Positions 1 through 9,823 of a stretch of 64,000 nt of DNA are shown piece after piece. Source of the stretch: Nitrospirota bacterium (GTDB lineage: Bacteria > Nitrospirota > Thermodesulfovibrionia > Thermodesulfovibrionales > UBA6898). Within the stretch, counting starts at the first letter, position 1; every line of letters begins with the position of its first letter. The notes beneath the pieces were generated by a model. That model worked only from the letters and a program-made list of their open reading frames with translations, was not told the DNA's origin and did no database searches. The DNA lies in NCBI GenBank assembly GCA_021783515.1, contig JAJXTV010000006.1, forward strand, positions 1 to 64,000, read 5' to 3'. A program made the position numbers and the translations under genes.

Positions 1-123
1 GGAGAAGACGCTCCGGTTGGGCTTGCACGAGTCCGACTTAATCGGCCGAACCGCCGAGGTACGTGATCCGTATGCCAGGTGGTGTGGGAGGGGCGAAGCC
101 GCGAGGCTTCCCCCTATCCCGAT
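1..123 (+). mobile_element. 3' end of a group II intron (domains V and VI), probably class IIC
   Basis: A 34-nt domain V candidate occupies 50-83: ACCGCC (50-55) pairs with GGTGGT (78-83), and an upper helix TACG (60-63)/CGTA (69-72) is followed by the usual two-base bulge TG (73-74). A domain VI hairpin follows at 86-120, with a GCGA loop (101-104) and a bulged adenine at 116 that would be the branch point seven bases before the end. The element then ends in the A-Y dinucleotide typical of group II introns (122-123). Domains I-IV and most of the reverse transcriptase lie outside the window. An open frame from base 2 may be the maturase C-terminus. The class IIC assignment is from memory of similar 3' ends. 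Confidence 0.8.
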
Positions 124-139
124 TATGCCGAAATAAAAT

Positions 140-598
140 ATGATTAAATTTGTTTACATCAGCGCACTTCTGTACGTCTTATTCTATGCTTTGAAACTGA
201 TGCGATATGCCGATCAAGGAGCTAAGAAAATAATAAGAGACATGATATATGGCCTTATTCTACTGATTGCATCTCTCTATTTGAGAACCGATCCACTCGG
301 TCCGCGCTCGTCTACATACATTGCACTGGTTTATCGGCTCAGTCCGATTCTCACAGTTGTCTCGGCAGTAATACTCCTGCGAGTGATCGTCAAATACAGA
401 GACAAATTAATAGGAACAATAAGACATTTGATTAAAAACAAATGGAACCTTTTTGAAATCGCTGTATTGACCGGCTTGCTTATCGCCACTGCGATTGATA
501 CTTCTTTATGGGCCTTCATGGGTACCTTTGTGGTACTAGGCGTACTCATCGTAAGGGAGGCATTCACCATCTTACATCAATCGGAATTGGGGCTGTGA
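140..598 (+). CDS. hypothetical four-helix membrane protein
   Basis: I do not recognise this 152-residue protein. It has about four hydrophobic segments (roughly residues 2-17, 33-47, 62-82 and 103-138) joined by short basic loops, so it is probably an inner-membrane protein. The start is an ATG only 17 bases after the intron 3' end and has no clear Shine-Dalgarno site, so the intron may have separated the gene from its original leader. The region is visibly more AT-rich than the housekeeping genes downstream, which suggests an acquired segment. Its stop codon overlaps a GTG that may start the next ORF. Confidence 0.5.
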   Translation: MIKFVYISALLYVLFYALKLMRYADQGAKKIIRDMIYGLILLIASLYLRTDPLGPRSSTYIALVYRLSPILTVVSAVILLRVIVKYRDKLIGTIRHLIKNKWNLFEIAVLTGLLIATAIDTSLWAFMGTFVVLGVLIVREAFTILHQSELGL

Positions 599-765
599 TA
601 GGCGGCGTCGTTGGGAGTGTGCAATCGTTATTTTCACAGCGGAAGCTAAACTTTATTAAATGGGTCACGACGACAGCATTGTGTTGGATTATCGGCGTTG
701 GAATTCCAATACTGTTTGTTGTCTATTTCTTTCTGTCTTTAGGATCAATCCATGTTGAATTATAA
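595..765 (+). CDS. small hypothetical membrane protein, possibly coupled to the upstream ORF
   Basis: This is a 56-residue reading from a GTG that overlaps the TGA of the preceding ORF (GTGA), an arrangement typical of translational coupling. The frame is open further upstream to 508. The product has a glycine-rich hydrophobic N-terminus, a basic patch (SQRKLNFIK) and one strong transmembrane segment near residues 25-48. I recognise no family. The start is uncertain and it could be the tail of a longer, frameshifted membrane protein shared with the preceding ORF. Base composition is AT-rich like that ORF. Confidence 0.35.
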   Translation: MIGGVVGSVQSLFSQRKLNFIKWVTTTALCWIIGVGIPILFVVYFFLSLGSIHVEL

Positions 766-828
766 AAGCAACGTAACAAGCAGTTGGCAGCCTTCCCCAG
801 GTGATAGACAGTTTGCGCATTGTGATGC

Positions 829-850
829 GGGAAGAATAATCTTCCTTTTT
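829..850 (+). terminator. probable intrinsic terminator after the AT-rich ORFs
   Basis: GGAAGA (830-835), loop ATAA, TCTTCC (840-845), then five T residues. The stem is short (6 bp plus a possible G-T pair at its base), so it is a modest terminator that would close the two small membrane ORFs. Confidence 0.5.
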
Positions 851-864
851 ATCGGAGTTTTGCG

Positions 865-870
865 TATAAT
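865..870 (+). promoter_or_regulatory. -10 box (TATAAT) upstream of the IPTL-CTERM gene
   Basis: Perfect TATAAT about 65 bases before the start codon of the next gene. No convincing -35 box lies 16-18 bases upstream, so this is a candidate only. Confidence 0.35.
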
Positions 871-935
871 TGCATAGTGAAGTAGCGGCGTAGTCATCGC
901 AATTTAATGCGTTTTTCAGGAAAGGGTAACGAAAT

Positions 936-1580
936 ATGAAACACCGGATCGTGAAGTTTTTTCTGATGTCAGTTTTCTTGGCGCAATTCTTGGTCGCTGC
1001 GAGCGCGTGGGCAGACACGACTGCGCTCTCTTTTTCGGGCGGGTCTGGATCTACCTGGGACCTCGCCACCATAGGCTGGGAGTTCACGATAACCTCGCCG
1101 ATCAACGTCACCTCGCTTGGCGTGTGGGATGAGAACGGCGACGGCCTCACGGACAGTCATCAGGTCGGGATATGGCTTTCCACAGGAGGGTCTCCTCTTG
1201 TCACCGCCACAGTGACGACGACCGATCCTTTGTCGAACGGCTTCAGGTATAAGTCAATCTCGCCGTTTACCCTGCAGCCCGGGACCTACGTGATCGGCAG
1301 TTATATGCCCAGCGGCGCCGATCTGGGCTCCTCCGGGGCCACCTTTTCGACCCAGGCACCTGTGGCGTATACCCGCAACCTGTTTCTCTACGACTCCGGG
1401 TTTACCATCCCCACGGACGAATGGGTCGGGTTCGACGGGGGAAATTTCGGTCCCAACTTCCAGTTCAATACCGGCGTGACGGTCCCGACCCTCAATGAAT
1501 GGGGCATGATTATCTTTATGATTTTTGCAGGATTCGCATCGGTGTATCTTCTTCGCAGGCGCAGAGGCAGCGTGCGCTGA
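936..1580 (+). CDS. exported protein with IPTL-CTERM sorting signal
   Basis: 214 residues. A signal peptide (residues 1-26, cut likely after ASAWA) is followed by a beta-rich extracellular domain containing the stretch LGVWDENGDGL, a pattern I associate with surface proteins carrying PEP-CTERM-type tails. The C-terminus has the tripartite IPTL-CTERM architecture: VPTLNEWG, then a hydrophobic helix, then an arginine cluster (LLRRRR). In the family this tail is recognised by an exosortase/archaeosortase-type enzyme that releases the protein to the cell surface; no such enzyme is encoded here. A Shine-Dalgarno-like GGAAAGGG precedes the ATG. It stands alone between two terminators. The specific role is unknown. 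Confidence 0.8.
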   Translation: MKHRIVKFFLMSVFLAQFLVAASAWADTTALSFSGGSGSTWDLATIGWEFTITSPINVTSLGVWDENGDGLTDSHQVGIWLSTGGSPLVTATVTTTDPLSNGFRYKSISPFTLQPGTYVIGSYMPSGADLGSSGATFSTQAPVAYTRNLFLYDSGFTIPTDEWVGFDGGNFGPNFQFNTGVTVPTLNEWGMIIFMIFAGFASVYLLRRRRGSVR

Positions 1581-1598
1581 AGCAGTCACGCCAGATAT

Positions 1599-1633
1599 GA
1601 AAAAGGGCGGGTCTTTTGGCCCGCCCTTTTTTT
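1599..1633. terminator. bidirectional intrinsic terminator
   Basis: AAAGGGCGGG and CCCGCCCTTT form a 10-bp stem with an 8-base loop. It is followed by T7 on the plus strand and preceded by A5 that reads as a T-run on the minus strand. It sits between the convergent IPTL-CTERM gene and folP and can serve both. Confidence 0.9.
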
Positions 1634-1682
1634 GCCGCTGTAAGAAACGAACGCCGGCGCGGCACAGCGGCGCGATATGGTT

Positions 1683-2537
1683 TCAGTCTTGTGAATTTAC
1701 CCGTTCTTTTCGGATCGCATCGGCGACTTTTGCCACCTCGGCCATTTCTTTCACATCGTGAACGCGGACGATGTTAGCCCCGTTCAGGATCGCCGCCGTC
1801 ACCGCCGCGGCAGTGCCGAAGACCCTCTCCTGAGCGGGCGCATCGCCCAATATCTTCCCGATGAACGCCTTCCGCGACGGACCGACCAGGACCGGCCTTC
1901 CGAGTGACGCGAAGCGTTCGAGGTTGTCGAGGATCTCGAGGTTGTGGTCGAATGTCTTTCCGAACCCTATCCCCGGATCTACGACGATCATCTCTTCAGG
2001 CAGGCCGGCCTTCAGCGCGATCGAAATGCTTCCCCTCAGGTAGTCCAGAATCTCCGGGATCAGGTCTATGTAGGCAGGGTCTTTCTGCATGTTCTTCGGG
2101 CTGCCCTTGATATGCATGATGACGAGCGGGACCTTTCTTTCGGCGGCCACTTTGGCAAGGTCCCGATCGAACCTGAGGCCGCTTATGTCGTTGACGATAG
2201 AGGCTCCCGCATCGAGCGCCCTGCGCGCGACTTCAGCCTTGTAGGTGTCAATGGAAATAGGGACGGATACTCTTGCGGAGAGCGACGCGATAACTGGGAC
2301 CACCCTTCGCAGCTCTTCTGCGAGCGGCAGCGGCTCTGAACCGGGCCTCGTGGATTCCCCTCCGACATCGATGATGTCCGCTCCTTCATCCACCATGCGG
2401 AGGCCGCGCTCGACCGCGCGGGACGCGTCGAAGTGAAGGCCTCCGTCTGAAAAGGAGTCGGGGGTGACGTTCAGGATCCCCATGACATATGTCTTGCGGG
2501 AAAAATCGAGAAGAAAGCGGCCCCAGGCGATCTTCAC
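1683..2537 (-). CDS. folP: dihydropteroate synthase
   Basis: 284 residues, normal length. It condenses 6-hydroxymethyl-dihydropterin pyrophosphate with p-aminobenzoate to give dihydropteroate in folate synthesis. The TIM-barrel signatures are all present in order: GILNVTPDSFSDGG near residue 20, DVGGESTRPGS near 58, SIDTYK near 96, VNDISG near 115, DPGIGFGKT near 187, GPSRKAF near 218 and RVHDV near the C-terminus. It lies 11 bases after ftsH on the same strand, a common pairing, and is the last gene before a terminator, so the two are probably co-transcribed. Confidence 0.97.
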   Translation of the reverse strand: MKIAWGRFLLDFSRKTYVMGILNVTPDSFSDGGLHFDASRAVERGLRMVDEGADIIDVGGESTRPGSEPLPLAEELRRVVPVIASLSARVSVPISIDTYKAEVARRALDAGASIVNDISGLRFDRDLAKVAAERKVPLVIMHIKGSPKNMQKDPAYIDLIPEILDYLRGSISIALKAGLPEEMIVVDPGIGFGKTFDHNLEILDNLERFASLGRPVLVGPSRKAFIGKILGDAPAQERVFGTAAAVTAAILNGANIVRVHDVKEMAEVAKVADAIRKERVNSQD

Positions 2538-2548
2538 GGGAAGAAGCC

Positions 2549-4354
<1,806 letters not shown>

Positions 4355-4525
4355 GTGTTACCTCCATGATCAGCTTTTATTTTACCATACAAAAAAAAAT
4401 AAATGGTTAGCGAGCCGACGTCCCCGTCGCGCCGGCAGGCGAAGGCGGACGAAAATATCTGAGATCCCCTGCACGGGATACCGCGGCGCGGCAGTTCAGG
4501 GTCTCCCATCCGGAGCGTGAAACGA

Positions 4526-5263
4526 TCACACGATCCCGGCGGAAGTGCCCTGCGATAAAATGCCCTTTTGCAGGGCGACGAGGTCGTCTATGCCTTTTTT
4601 CGCGAGGGCGAGGAGCCCCGAGAGAGTTTCCGTCGAGAAGGGCTTCCCCTCCGCGGTCCCCTGGACTTCGACGAGTTCTCCCTTGCCGGTCATGACGACG
4701 TTCATGTCGACCTCCGCGGAGGAGTCTTCGCCGTAACAGAGGTCCAGGAGGGTTTCGCCGCCGACGACGCCGACGCTCACCGCGGCAAGATATGCCAGCA
4801 GGGGGCTTTTCTGGATTATCCCCTTGCGAAGGGCGAAGGAGCAGGCGTCGGCGAGGCATAAGAAAGCTCCGGTGATTGCCGCGGTCCTCGTCCCTCCGTC
4901 CGCCTGTATGACGTCGCAGTCGATCCAGAAGGTCCTTTGGCCGATCGCCTGGAGGTCGACGACCGATCTCAGAGACCTTCCTATAAGGCGCTGTATTTCG
5001 TGTGTCCTGCCTCCGATCCTGCCGGTCGTGGATTCCCTCAGCGACCGTGTATGGGTCGCCCTCGGCAGCATCGCGTATTCCGCCGTTACCCATCCCCGGT
5101 TCTGGTCTTTCATGAAGGGGGGCACCCTCTCTTCAATGGAGGCCGTGCAGATGACCCTGGTATTTCCGAGCTCGATGAGTACGGAGCCCTCCGCGCTGCC
5201 GATGAAATCGCGCGTCACCTTCACCTGTCTTAATTCGTCGTTTCTTCGTCCGTCGGACCGCAT
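4526..5263 (-). CDS. rph: ribonuclease PH
   Basis: 245 residues, full length. A phosphorolytic 3'-to-5' exoribonuclease that trims tRNA 3' ends. The N-terminal [12 protein letters not shown], the phosphate-binding stretch around [20 protein letters not shown] and the [14 protein letters not shown] motif are all typical. It begins three bases after the murI stop and ends the amiC-gerM-murI-rph run. The usual partner rdgB (an ITP/XTP pyrophosphatase) is not found downstream; the 171-base gap to ftsH holds no gene I can recognise. Confidence 0.97.
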   Translation of the reverse strand: MRSDGRRNDELRQVKVTRDFIGSAEGSVLIELGNTRVICTASIEERVPPFMKDQNRGWVTAEYAMLPRATHTRSLRESTTGRIGGRTHEIQRLIGRSLRSVVDLQAIGQRTFWIDCDVIQADGGTRTAAITGAFLCLADACSFALRKGIIQKSPLLAYLAAVSVGVVGGETLLDLCYGEDSSAEVDMNVVMTGKGELVEVQGTAEGKPFSTETLSGLLALAKKGIDDLVALQKGILSQGTSAGIV

Positions 5264-5266
5264 CCG

Positions 5267-6082
5267 TTACACCTCCGATTCCAATATGATTTTCTCGATA
5301 TGCTCTATTGTTCTGCCGAGAAACCGTTCGCCGACGTCAAGGAATTTTTCCGGGGAATCCGTGACATAGAACTCGCGGCGGACGGCACCGGGTGCGGACC
5401 GCAGGAGGGACAGGTCCCCGAGGACCGCCCGCATCTCCCGGGCCGTTTCTATTGCCGAGTCGATCAGCCTCACCGACTCTCCCATCACCTTCGACAAGAC
5501 CCCCTTGAGCAGAGGGTAATGCGTGCAGCCCAGAACGAGGGTGTCTATCCCCCGTGTCTTCATCTCCGCAAGGTACCGCTCGGCGGTCATCTCGACGACA
5601 GGTCCCTCGGTCCAGCCTTCTTCAACGAGCGGCACGAAGAGCGGACAGGGCAGCCCGAACACCTCGACCGGCGGGGAGAGCGCCCTGATCGCCGTCGCAT
5701 AGGCCCCGCTGCGTATGGTCGCCGAGGTGCCGATTACGCCGATTCTTCCGGTCCTCGTGGCCGACACGGCCGCCCTGGCGCCGGGCTCGATCACCCCGAT
5801 CACCGGAATGTCGACCGACTGCCGTATCGCCTCGAGGCTGACGGAGGAGACCGTATTGCAGGCCACTACGAGCATCTTGATCTTCTTTGAAAAAAGGAAG
5901 CGCGTGTTCTCGAAGGAATACCGCGTGACGGTCTCGGCGGACCGGGTGCCGTAGGGGACCCTGGCAGTGTCGCCCAGATATATCGTGCCCTCGATCGGAA
6001 GCGTGTCGACGATCTCCTTCAGAACCGTCAGCCCGCCGATGCCCGAATCGAATATGCCTATCGGTCTAGCGGCTTTCTCCAT
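5267..6082 (-). CDS. murI: glutamate racemase
   Basis: 271 residues from the ATG giving MEKAARPIGIFDSG, chosen because homologues begin just before this motif; an upstream in-frame start at 6121 would add 13 unlikely residues. It converts L- to D-glutamate for peptidoglycan. The two catalytic cysteines are visible in ACNTVSS (C75) and GCTHYPLL (C186), with the acidic partner in FDSG near residue 12. The start overlaps the end of the gerM-like gene by 17 bases, implying translational coupling in a cell-wall operon. Confidence 0.96.
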   Translation of the reverse strand: MEKAARPIGIFDSGIGGLTVLKEIVDTLPIEGTIYLGDTARVPYGTRSAETVTRYSFENTRFLFSKKIKMLVVACNTVSSVSLEAIRQSVDIPVIGVIEPGARAAVSATRTGRIGVIGTSATIRSGAYATAIRALSPPVEVFGLPCPLFVPLVEEGWTEGPVVEMTAERYLAEMKTRGIDTLVLGCTHYPLLKGVLSKVMGESVRLIDSAIETAREMRAVLGDLSLLRSAPGAVRREFYVTDSPEKFLDVGERFLGRTIEHIEKIILESEV

Positions 6083-6668
6083 CCGCAATCTTTTCGTCGC
6101 CCGGGAAGTCGTATGACACAATGTTCTTTAACGGATATTTAAGGTAGAAGTGTCCTCCGAGCGTTTCCACCTCTTTCCCTTCGACGAGCACCTTGATGTC
6201 CTGTACGTCCTGGAGATTCGATATAAGGCTCTCATACAGGCCCTTGAGAAGAAGGTATTCCGACAGGGCGTCGCCTTGGAAATTTCTGCGAAGTTCGGCC
6301 GAGAGATCGACGTAGAGAATCTGGGCGGAATCCCTGTAGAGCCCCAGGAGCCTGACGTTCTGCGGAACGGGGGACTGTATCCCGAGGCCGGGCCCCTTGA
6401 AGAATTCCTCGATCACCGCGTCGGCAATGGCGGCCTGTCTTGTCCTGCCGACCACCTTCCTCTCGACGAGCTGGAGGCGGTTGTCTATGGGGAAATAGAG
6501 CCTCAGGGTGAAGAAATCCTCCATGCCCGGGGCAAGTGTCTGCTGGCCTGGCGGCTCCGGTATCTGCTTGTTGGAATGGAAGAAAGTCTGAAAGACGTAG
6601 TAGCCCACGGACGCGCCGATCAGGAAGAGCACGAGGACCAGCGGGATCCACGCCTTTCTAACGCTCAT
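6066..6668 (-). CDS. membrane-anchored GerMN-domain protein
   Basis: 200 residues. One N-terminal membrane helix (about 8-28) is followed by a linker and a GerMN domain (roughly residues 50-165, including the LYFPIDNRLQLVERKV and VRLLGLYRDSAQILYVDLS segments). GerMN was named from the Bacillus germination lipoprotein GerM but occurs widely in non-sporulating bacteria beside cell-wall hydrolases. No lipobox is present here. It overlaps amiC by 11 bases upstream and murI by 17 bases downstream, so a role in murein turnover with AmiC is a reasonable inference. Confidence 0.85.
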   Translation of the reverse strand: MSVRKAWIPLVLVLFLIGASVGYYVFQTFFHSNKQIPEPPGQQTLAPGMEDFFTLRLYFPIDNRLQLVERKVVGRTRQAAIADAVIEEFFKGPGLGIQSPVPQNVRLLGLYRDSAQILYVDLSAELRRNFQGDALSEYLLLKGLYESLISNLQDVQDIKVLVEGKEVETLGGHFYLKYPLKNIVSYDFPGDEKIADGESR

Positions 6669-7686
6669 ACGCGCCGATTCCTTTCACGATCGACGAAACC
6701 AGCTTGTCACGCAGCTTCTGGTCCGAGGCATAGGCCTTCAGGGAGGGATATTCTATCAGGATTGCGGGGCCGTTGATCGAGGTGAGCACCGGCAAAGGCA
6801 GTTCCCTGAGCGTGACCTCGGCGCCGAAGTCGCTCTTGATACTGAGCCCTATCGCTGCCGCCGCGGCCCTGCTTTTTGCGAGATACCTGTCCTGGCGATA
6901 CGACAGGGCGTACAGTCTGACGGCGGCATCGGAGCTCTGGTCTTCGGGTGTTGCAAGATAGATGACGAAATGCGGTGAAAGACCCGCATGAATGCTGATA
7001 AAGAGGTCGGGGGCCTTTGCGTTGGCGAGGCTTATCCGGTCCGCAAGGGAAGTAGACTGGTCTGCTTTGCGGGTCAGGAAGGCCGCCTTTCCCTTTCTGG
7101 AAAGGGCCGTGCCGAGATCCCGGGCAAGAGCAAGATTGACGTCCTTTTCCCGGGCGGTGTCGTCGACGATGCCGTATTCATAGCCGCCGTGGCCGGGATC
7201 AAGAAGCACGACCCTGGCGCCGGGCAGTCTTGGGGCGGGCTGCGTCGTATTTTGTCCTGCCCGGGGCGCGGCCGGCGGGGCAGGCGCCTGCGGATGGGGC
7301 CCCGGACTCGCGACAGGTCCGGGAAAAGAGGTCACCGCTGGCGACGTGGTGATATCGAAGACGATCCTCGCCGGCGCGGTGAGCATTGAGGTCTTTACCT
7401 CTCTGACGTCTTTCAGCGCAATCGAGAGCGAGCGGTCCGACTTCGCCGTCTGAAAGATGAAGTCGGCCGGCTTTCTGATTTCGAAAGCCGCAGCGAAGTC
7501 GATCCGAATGCCGGCCGGCGCGGCGTGAACGACCGAGTTCCTGATCGTCTCGTCAGGCGCCTCGATGACGACCCGTATCATACTGCCCTGACGGCTGTAG
7601 CGAAGGGAAACCTCGGCCGTTTGTTCGGCCGACAATGCGCGTGCGCTCAGCAAGGCCATAAGAATTATTGCCGCAAAGGTCTTCAT
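6658..7686 (-). CDS. amiC: N-acetylmuramoyl-L-alanine amidase with AMIN domain
   Basis: 342 residues. Signal peptide 1-20 (cut after ALSA); AMIN domain about 25-110; Pro/Ala-rich linker about 118-152; Amidase_3 zinc hydrolase domain from LLDPGHGG onward. Zinc ligands are expected in DPGHGG, the following Glu region (ARDLG context) and SIHAG. The catalytic Glu is probably in ILIEYP, where most homologues have a V-E-x-x-F pattern. It cleaves the amide between MurNAc and the stem peptide in the periplasm. First gene of a minus-strand operon with the gerM-like gene, murI and rph. The ATG lacks a Shine-Dalgarno site. Confidence 0.93.
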   Translation of the reverse strand: MKTFAAIILMALLSARALSAEQTAEVSLRYSRQGSMIRVVIEAPDETIRNSVVHAAPAGIRIDFAAAFEIRKPADFIFQTAKSDRSLSIALKDVREVKTSMLTAPARIVFDITTSPAVTSFPGPVASPGPHPQAPAPPAAPRAGQNTTQPAPRLPGARVVLLDPGHGGYEYGIVDDTAREKDVNLALARDLGTALSRKGKAAFLTRKADQSTSLADRISLANAKAPDLFISIHAGLSPHFVIYLATPEDQSSDAAVRLYALSYRQDRYLAKSRAAAAAIGLSIKSDFGAEVTLRELPLPVLTSINGPAILIEYPSLKAYASDQKLRDKLVSSIVKGIGAYER

Positions 7687-7695
7687 GTACTATAC

Positions 7696-7724
7696 ATTGT
7701 CCATATCTGGGGAGGCTTTTGCAA
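7696..7724 (-). promoter_or_regulatory. candidate sigma-70 promoter of amiC, near-leaderless
   Basis: On the minus strand TTGCAA (7724-7719) is followed by a 17-base spacer and GACAAT (7701-7696). The -10 box ends nine bases before the amiC ATG, so transcription would start within about three bases of the start codon. Confidence 0.5.
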
Positions 7725-7791
7725 TACGGTCGGCGCTGACGCGGCGCCTCGGGCCCGTGCCGTGCGCGGCGCCCGGCGGGGGCGGGAGGAC

Positions 7792-7822
7792 TTGACACAT
7801 CATATCAATGTATGGTTATATG
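7792..7822 (+). promoter_or_regulatory. arsR promoter with overlapping operator-like repeat
   Basis: TTGACA (7792-7797), 17-base spacer, GTTATA (7815-7820), or TTATAT one base later. An inverted repeat CATAT (7801-7805)/ATATG (7818-7822) with a 12-base centre lies inside the promoter. ArsR/SmtB repressors bind AT-rich inverted repeats overlapping their own promoter, so autoregulation is likely. The -10 box ends 6-7 bases before the ATG. Confidence 0.65.
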
Positions 7823-7827
7823 TTTAT

Positions 7828-8220
7828 ATGAATGAATTTGTGAACATCATGCGGCTTCTCTCCGACCAGGCGCGAGTGAGGATACTGATGGTCCTTGCAA
7901 AGAAGGAGTTGTGCGTCTGCCAGCTCATGGGCGTCCTCGGCATCTCCCAACCGCTGGTGTCGCGTAATCTGATGCTTTTGAGCAATGCGGGTTTCCTCAG
8001 CGAAAGGAAGCAGGGGAAGCTTGCTTTCTATTCACTGAAGAAAGGGATGGACCCTATCAGGAGAAGGACGGTCTCGTTATTGAAGGATGCCCTCAAAACT
8101 GATAGCATCTTAGCAGGGGACCTCCGGTCACTCAGCGACTGCGAGGATTTCCAGAAGCGGTTGGGCAGGTGCGACATGAGGACCCTTTCGGAATTCATGA
8201 AAAGAAGAAAGGGTCATTGA
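7828..8220 (+). CDS. ArsR/SmtB-family metalloregulator
   Basis: 130 residues from the ATG at the end of the promoter. Winged-helix HTH with recognition-helix region SQPLVSRNL (40-48) and wing near residues 56-70. The metal-site motif ELCVC gives C29 and C31, the two first ligands of the arsenic(III) site of classical ArsR (ELCVCDLC); the third position is Met34 here, but two further cysteines occur near the C-terminus (C105 and C115). It is probably an As(III)/Sb(III) or thiophilic-metal repressor that dissociates on metal binding. It lies 18 bases before the TolC gene, so it probably controls the efflux operon. No arsenite permease or arsenate reductase gene accompanies it. Confidence 0.88.
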   Translation: MNEFVNIMRLLSDQARVRILMVLAKKELCVCQLMGVLGISQPLVSRNLMLLSNAGFLSERKQGKLAFYSLKKGMDPIRRRTVSLLKDALKTDSILAGDLRSLSDCEDFQKRLGRCDMRTLSEFMKRRKGH

Positions 8221-8238
8221 CAATCAGGGGGTGCGCTC

Positions 8239-9588
8239 GTGTGGAGCAGATTTAAAGAGAGAGGACTGATCGCCGTTGTGCTGGTCGTGGCGCTCGCGGC
8301 CCCTGTTTCGGCGCAGGAGCGGGTGCTTTCGCTGAAGGAGGCGCTTATGCTCGGCCAGCGGGGTAATCCCGAGGTCCGGGCGCTTGCCAACTCCGTTCTC
8401 GCATCGGAAGAGGACGTCGGCATCGCGAGGGGTTTTCTTCTGCCGAAGATCACCTTCGAGGAACGGTTCATGAGGACGAACAATCCTACCTACGCCTTTA
8501 TGGCCAAGTTGAACCAGGCGAGGTTTGAGCAGTCCGACTTCCAGATACCGTCGCTGAACCATCCCCGGGCGATCAGCGATTTTCAGACGGGGGTCTCCTT
8601 CGAGCAGGCGGTATTCGCGCCTAAGGCCTACCTGGCGATTGACATGGCGAAGAACGAATCGTCGGCTAAAGGCGAGGAATTCGAAAGGAAGAAAGAAGAC
8701 GTGGCCTTCCGGGTCCTCAAGACCTATCTCGGCGTGCAGACGGCGAAGGCCTTCGTCGGCGTGGCCGGGAAGGCGGTGGAAGATGCCGGGGAGCATGAGC
8801 GGATCGCGGAGACGCGGTACGGGGCGGGACTGGGGCTCTATTCCGACATGCTGCGCGCTCGTGTGGCGCTGGCCTCCGCCGAAGAAAGACTCGTATCCGC
8901 ACGGAAGGCGCTGGCGGTGGCTAAAAGGGCGCTCGGACTGACGCTCGGTCTCGATGAATCGGTGGACGCTGCGGGGGAGAGGCCGTCTCTTGATCTCAGG
9001 AGCGAGGATTACTATACGGCGGCTGCGCTGTCGAGAAAGGATCTCAAATCGCTGGAAGAAAGGTATCGGAACGCGCAGAACTCTCTGAAGATGGCGAACG
9101 CGGGGTATCTGCCGGTTTTCGGGGTCGGCGGGTCGTACCAGCTCAACAGCCACCGCAATCCCTTCGGCGAGGAGGGTGACAGCTGGCAGGTGGCGGCTTT
9201 TCTCAGATGGGAGCTGTTCGACGGGGCGAAGAGGGAGCACGAGCGGCAGAAGGCGAAGCATTCCATTGCCGAGACTGCCGAATACCTCGACGGCATGAAG
9301 AAACAGATATCTTTTCTTATCTATGATGCGTACCTGGGCGTCGGCGAGGCGAAGAAAGGTCTCGACCTTGCCAGGGCGGCGCTGCAGTCGGCCGAGGAGG
9401 GCAGGCGACTGGTAAAGACCCGGTACGAGAATTCGCTTTCGACCCTGGTCGATCTTCTCGATGTGCAGACGAGTCTCGACGGGGCCAGGGCGAGCGTTGT
9501 GGAGAAGGAGGGGGCGTATCTGACGGCGATCGCAAACCTGGGGTTCCAGAGCGGCACGATCATGCGGGACCTGGGGCTGCGGGAATGA
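8239..9588 (+). CDS. TolC-family outer-membrane efflux protein
   Basis: 449 residues with a GTG start (GGGGG eight bases upstream) and a signal peptide (1-25, ending PVSAQ). Two repeated helical OEP modules follow, each with coiled-coil heptads; the TRYGAGLGLYSDMLRA and TRYENSLSTLVDLLDVQ segments are the paired motifs of the family. It forms the trimeric outer-membrane exit duct of a tripartite pump. It is first of the three pump genes and presumably works with the membrane-fusion and RND proteins downstream. Confidence 0.92.
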   Translation: MWSRFKERGLIAVVLVVALAAPVSAQERVLSLKEALMLGQRGNPEVRALANSVLASEEDVGIARGFLLPKITFEERFMRTNNPTYAFMAKLNQARFEQSDFQIPSLNHPRAISDFQTGVSFEQAVFAPKAYLAIDMAKNESSAKGEEFERKKEDVAFRVLKTYLGVQTAKAFVGVAGKAVEDAGEHERIAETRYGAGLGLYSDMLRARVALASAEERLVSARKALAVAKRALGLTLGLDESVDAAGERPSLDLRSEDYYTAAALSRKDLKSLEERYRNAQNSLKMANAGYLPVFGVGGSYQLNSHRNPFGEEGDSWQVAAFLRWELFDGAKREHERQKAKHSIAETAEYLDGMKKQISFLIYDAYLGVGEAKKGLDLARAALQSAEEGRRLVKTRYENSLSTLVDLLDVQTSLDGARASVVEKEGAYLTAIANLGFQSGTIMRDLGLRE

Positions 9589-9647
9589 ACCCGAACGCGC
9601 GGTATCGGCGGGAAAGCGTCCCTCAAATCCCTTCTGGTGCGCTAGGA

Positions 9648-9669
9648 TTTGACGTAGCCTGGCGTCAAA
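9648..9669 (+). repeat. inverted repeat between the tolC-like and membrane-fusion genes
   Basis: TTTGACG (9648-9654) and CGTCAAA (9663-9669) form perfect 7-base arms around an 8-base centre. The 235-base gap is otherwise featureless; it holds an 80-codon open frame (9585-9827) that I do not think is coding. The repeat could be an internal operator or a processing hairpin. Confidence 0.35.
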
Positions 9670-9823
9670 GATGCAACTTTATCGTTCAGTGTGTTCCGCT
9701 CGGGTCTGCCGACGCGGCTTCCGATGCGTCGGGGAATCGCTGCGAAAGGCTTTTCGGGCCGCTCTCCCGCCTCCGGCGCGGTGAAGAATCGGACCGGGCA
9801 GAAGGTAAACTAGGAGGAATATC

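Noticed and set aside
4355-4525. Remnant of rdgB between rph and ftsH
   Set aside because: rph is often followed by rdgB, but the minus-strand frame that overlaps the rph stop (GTGA) has no nucleotide-pyrophosphatase signature and ends after about 45 codons.
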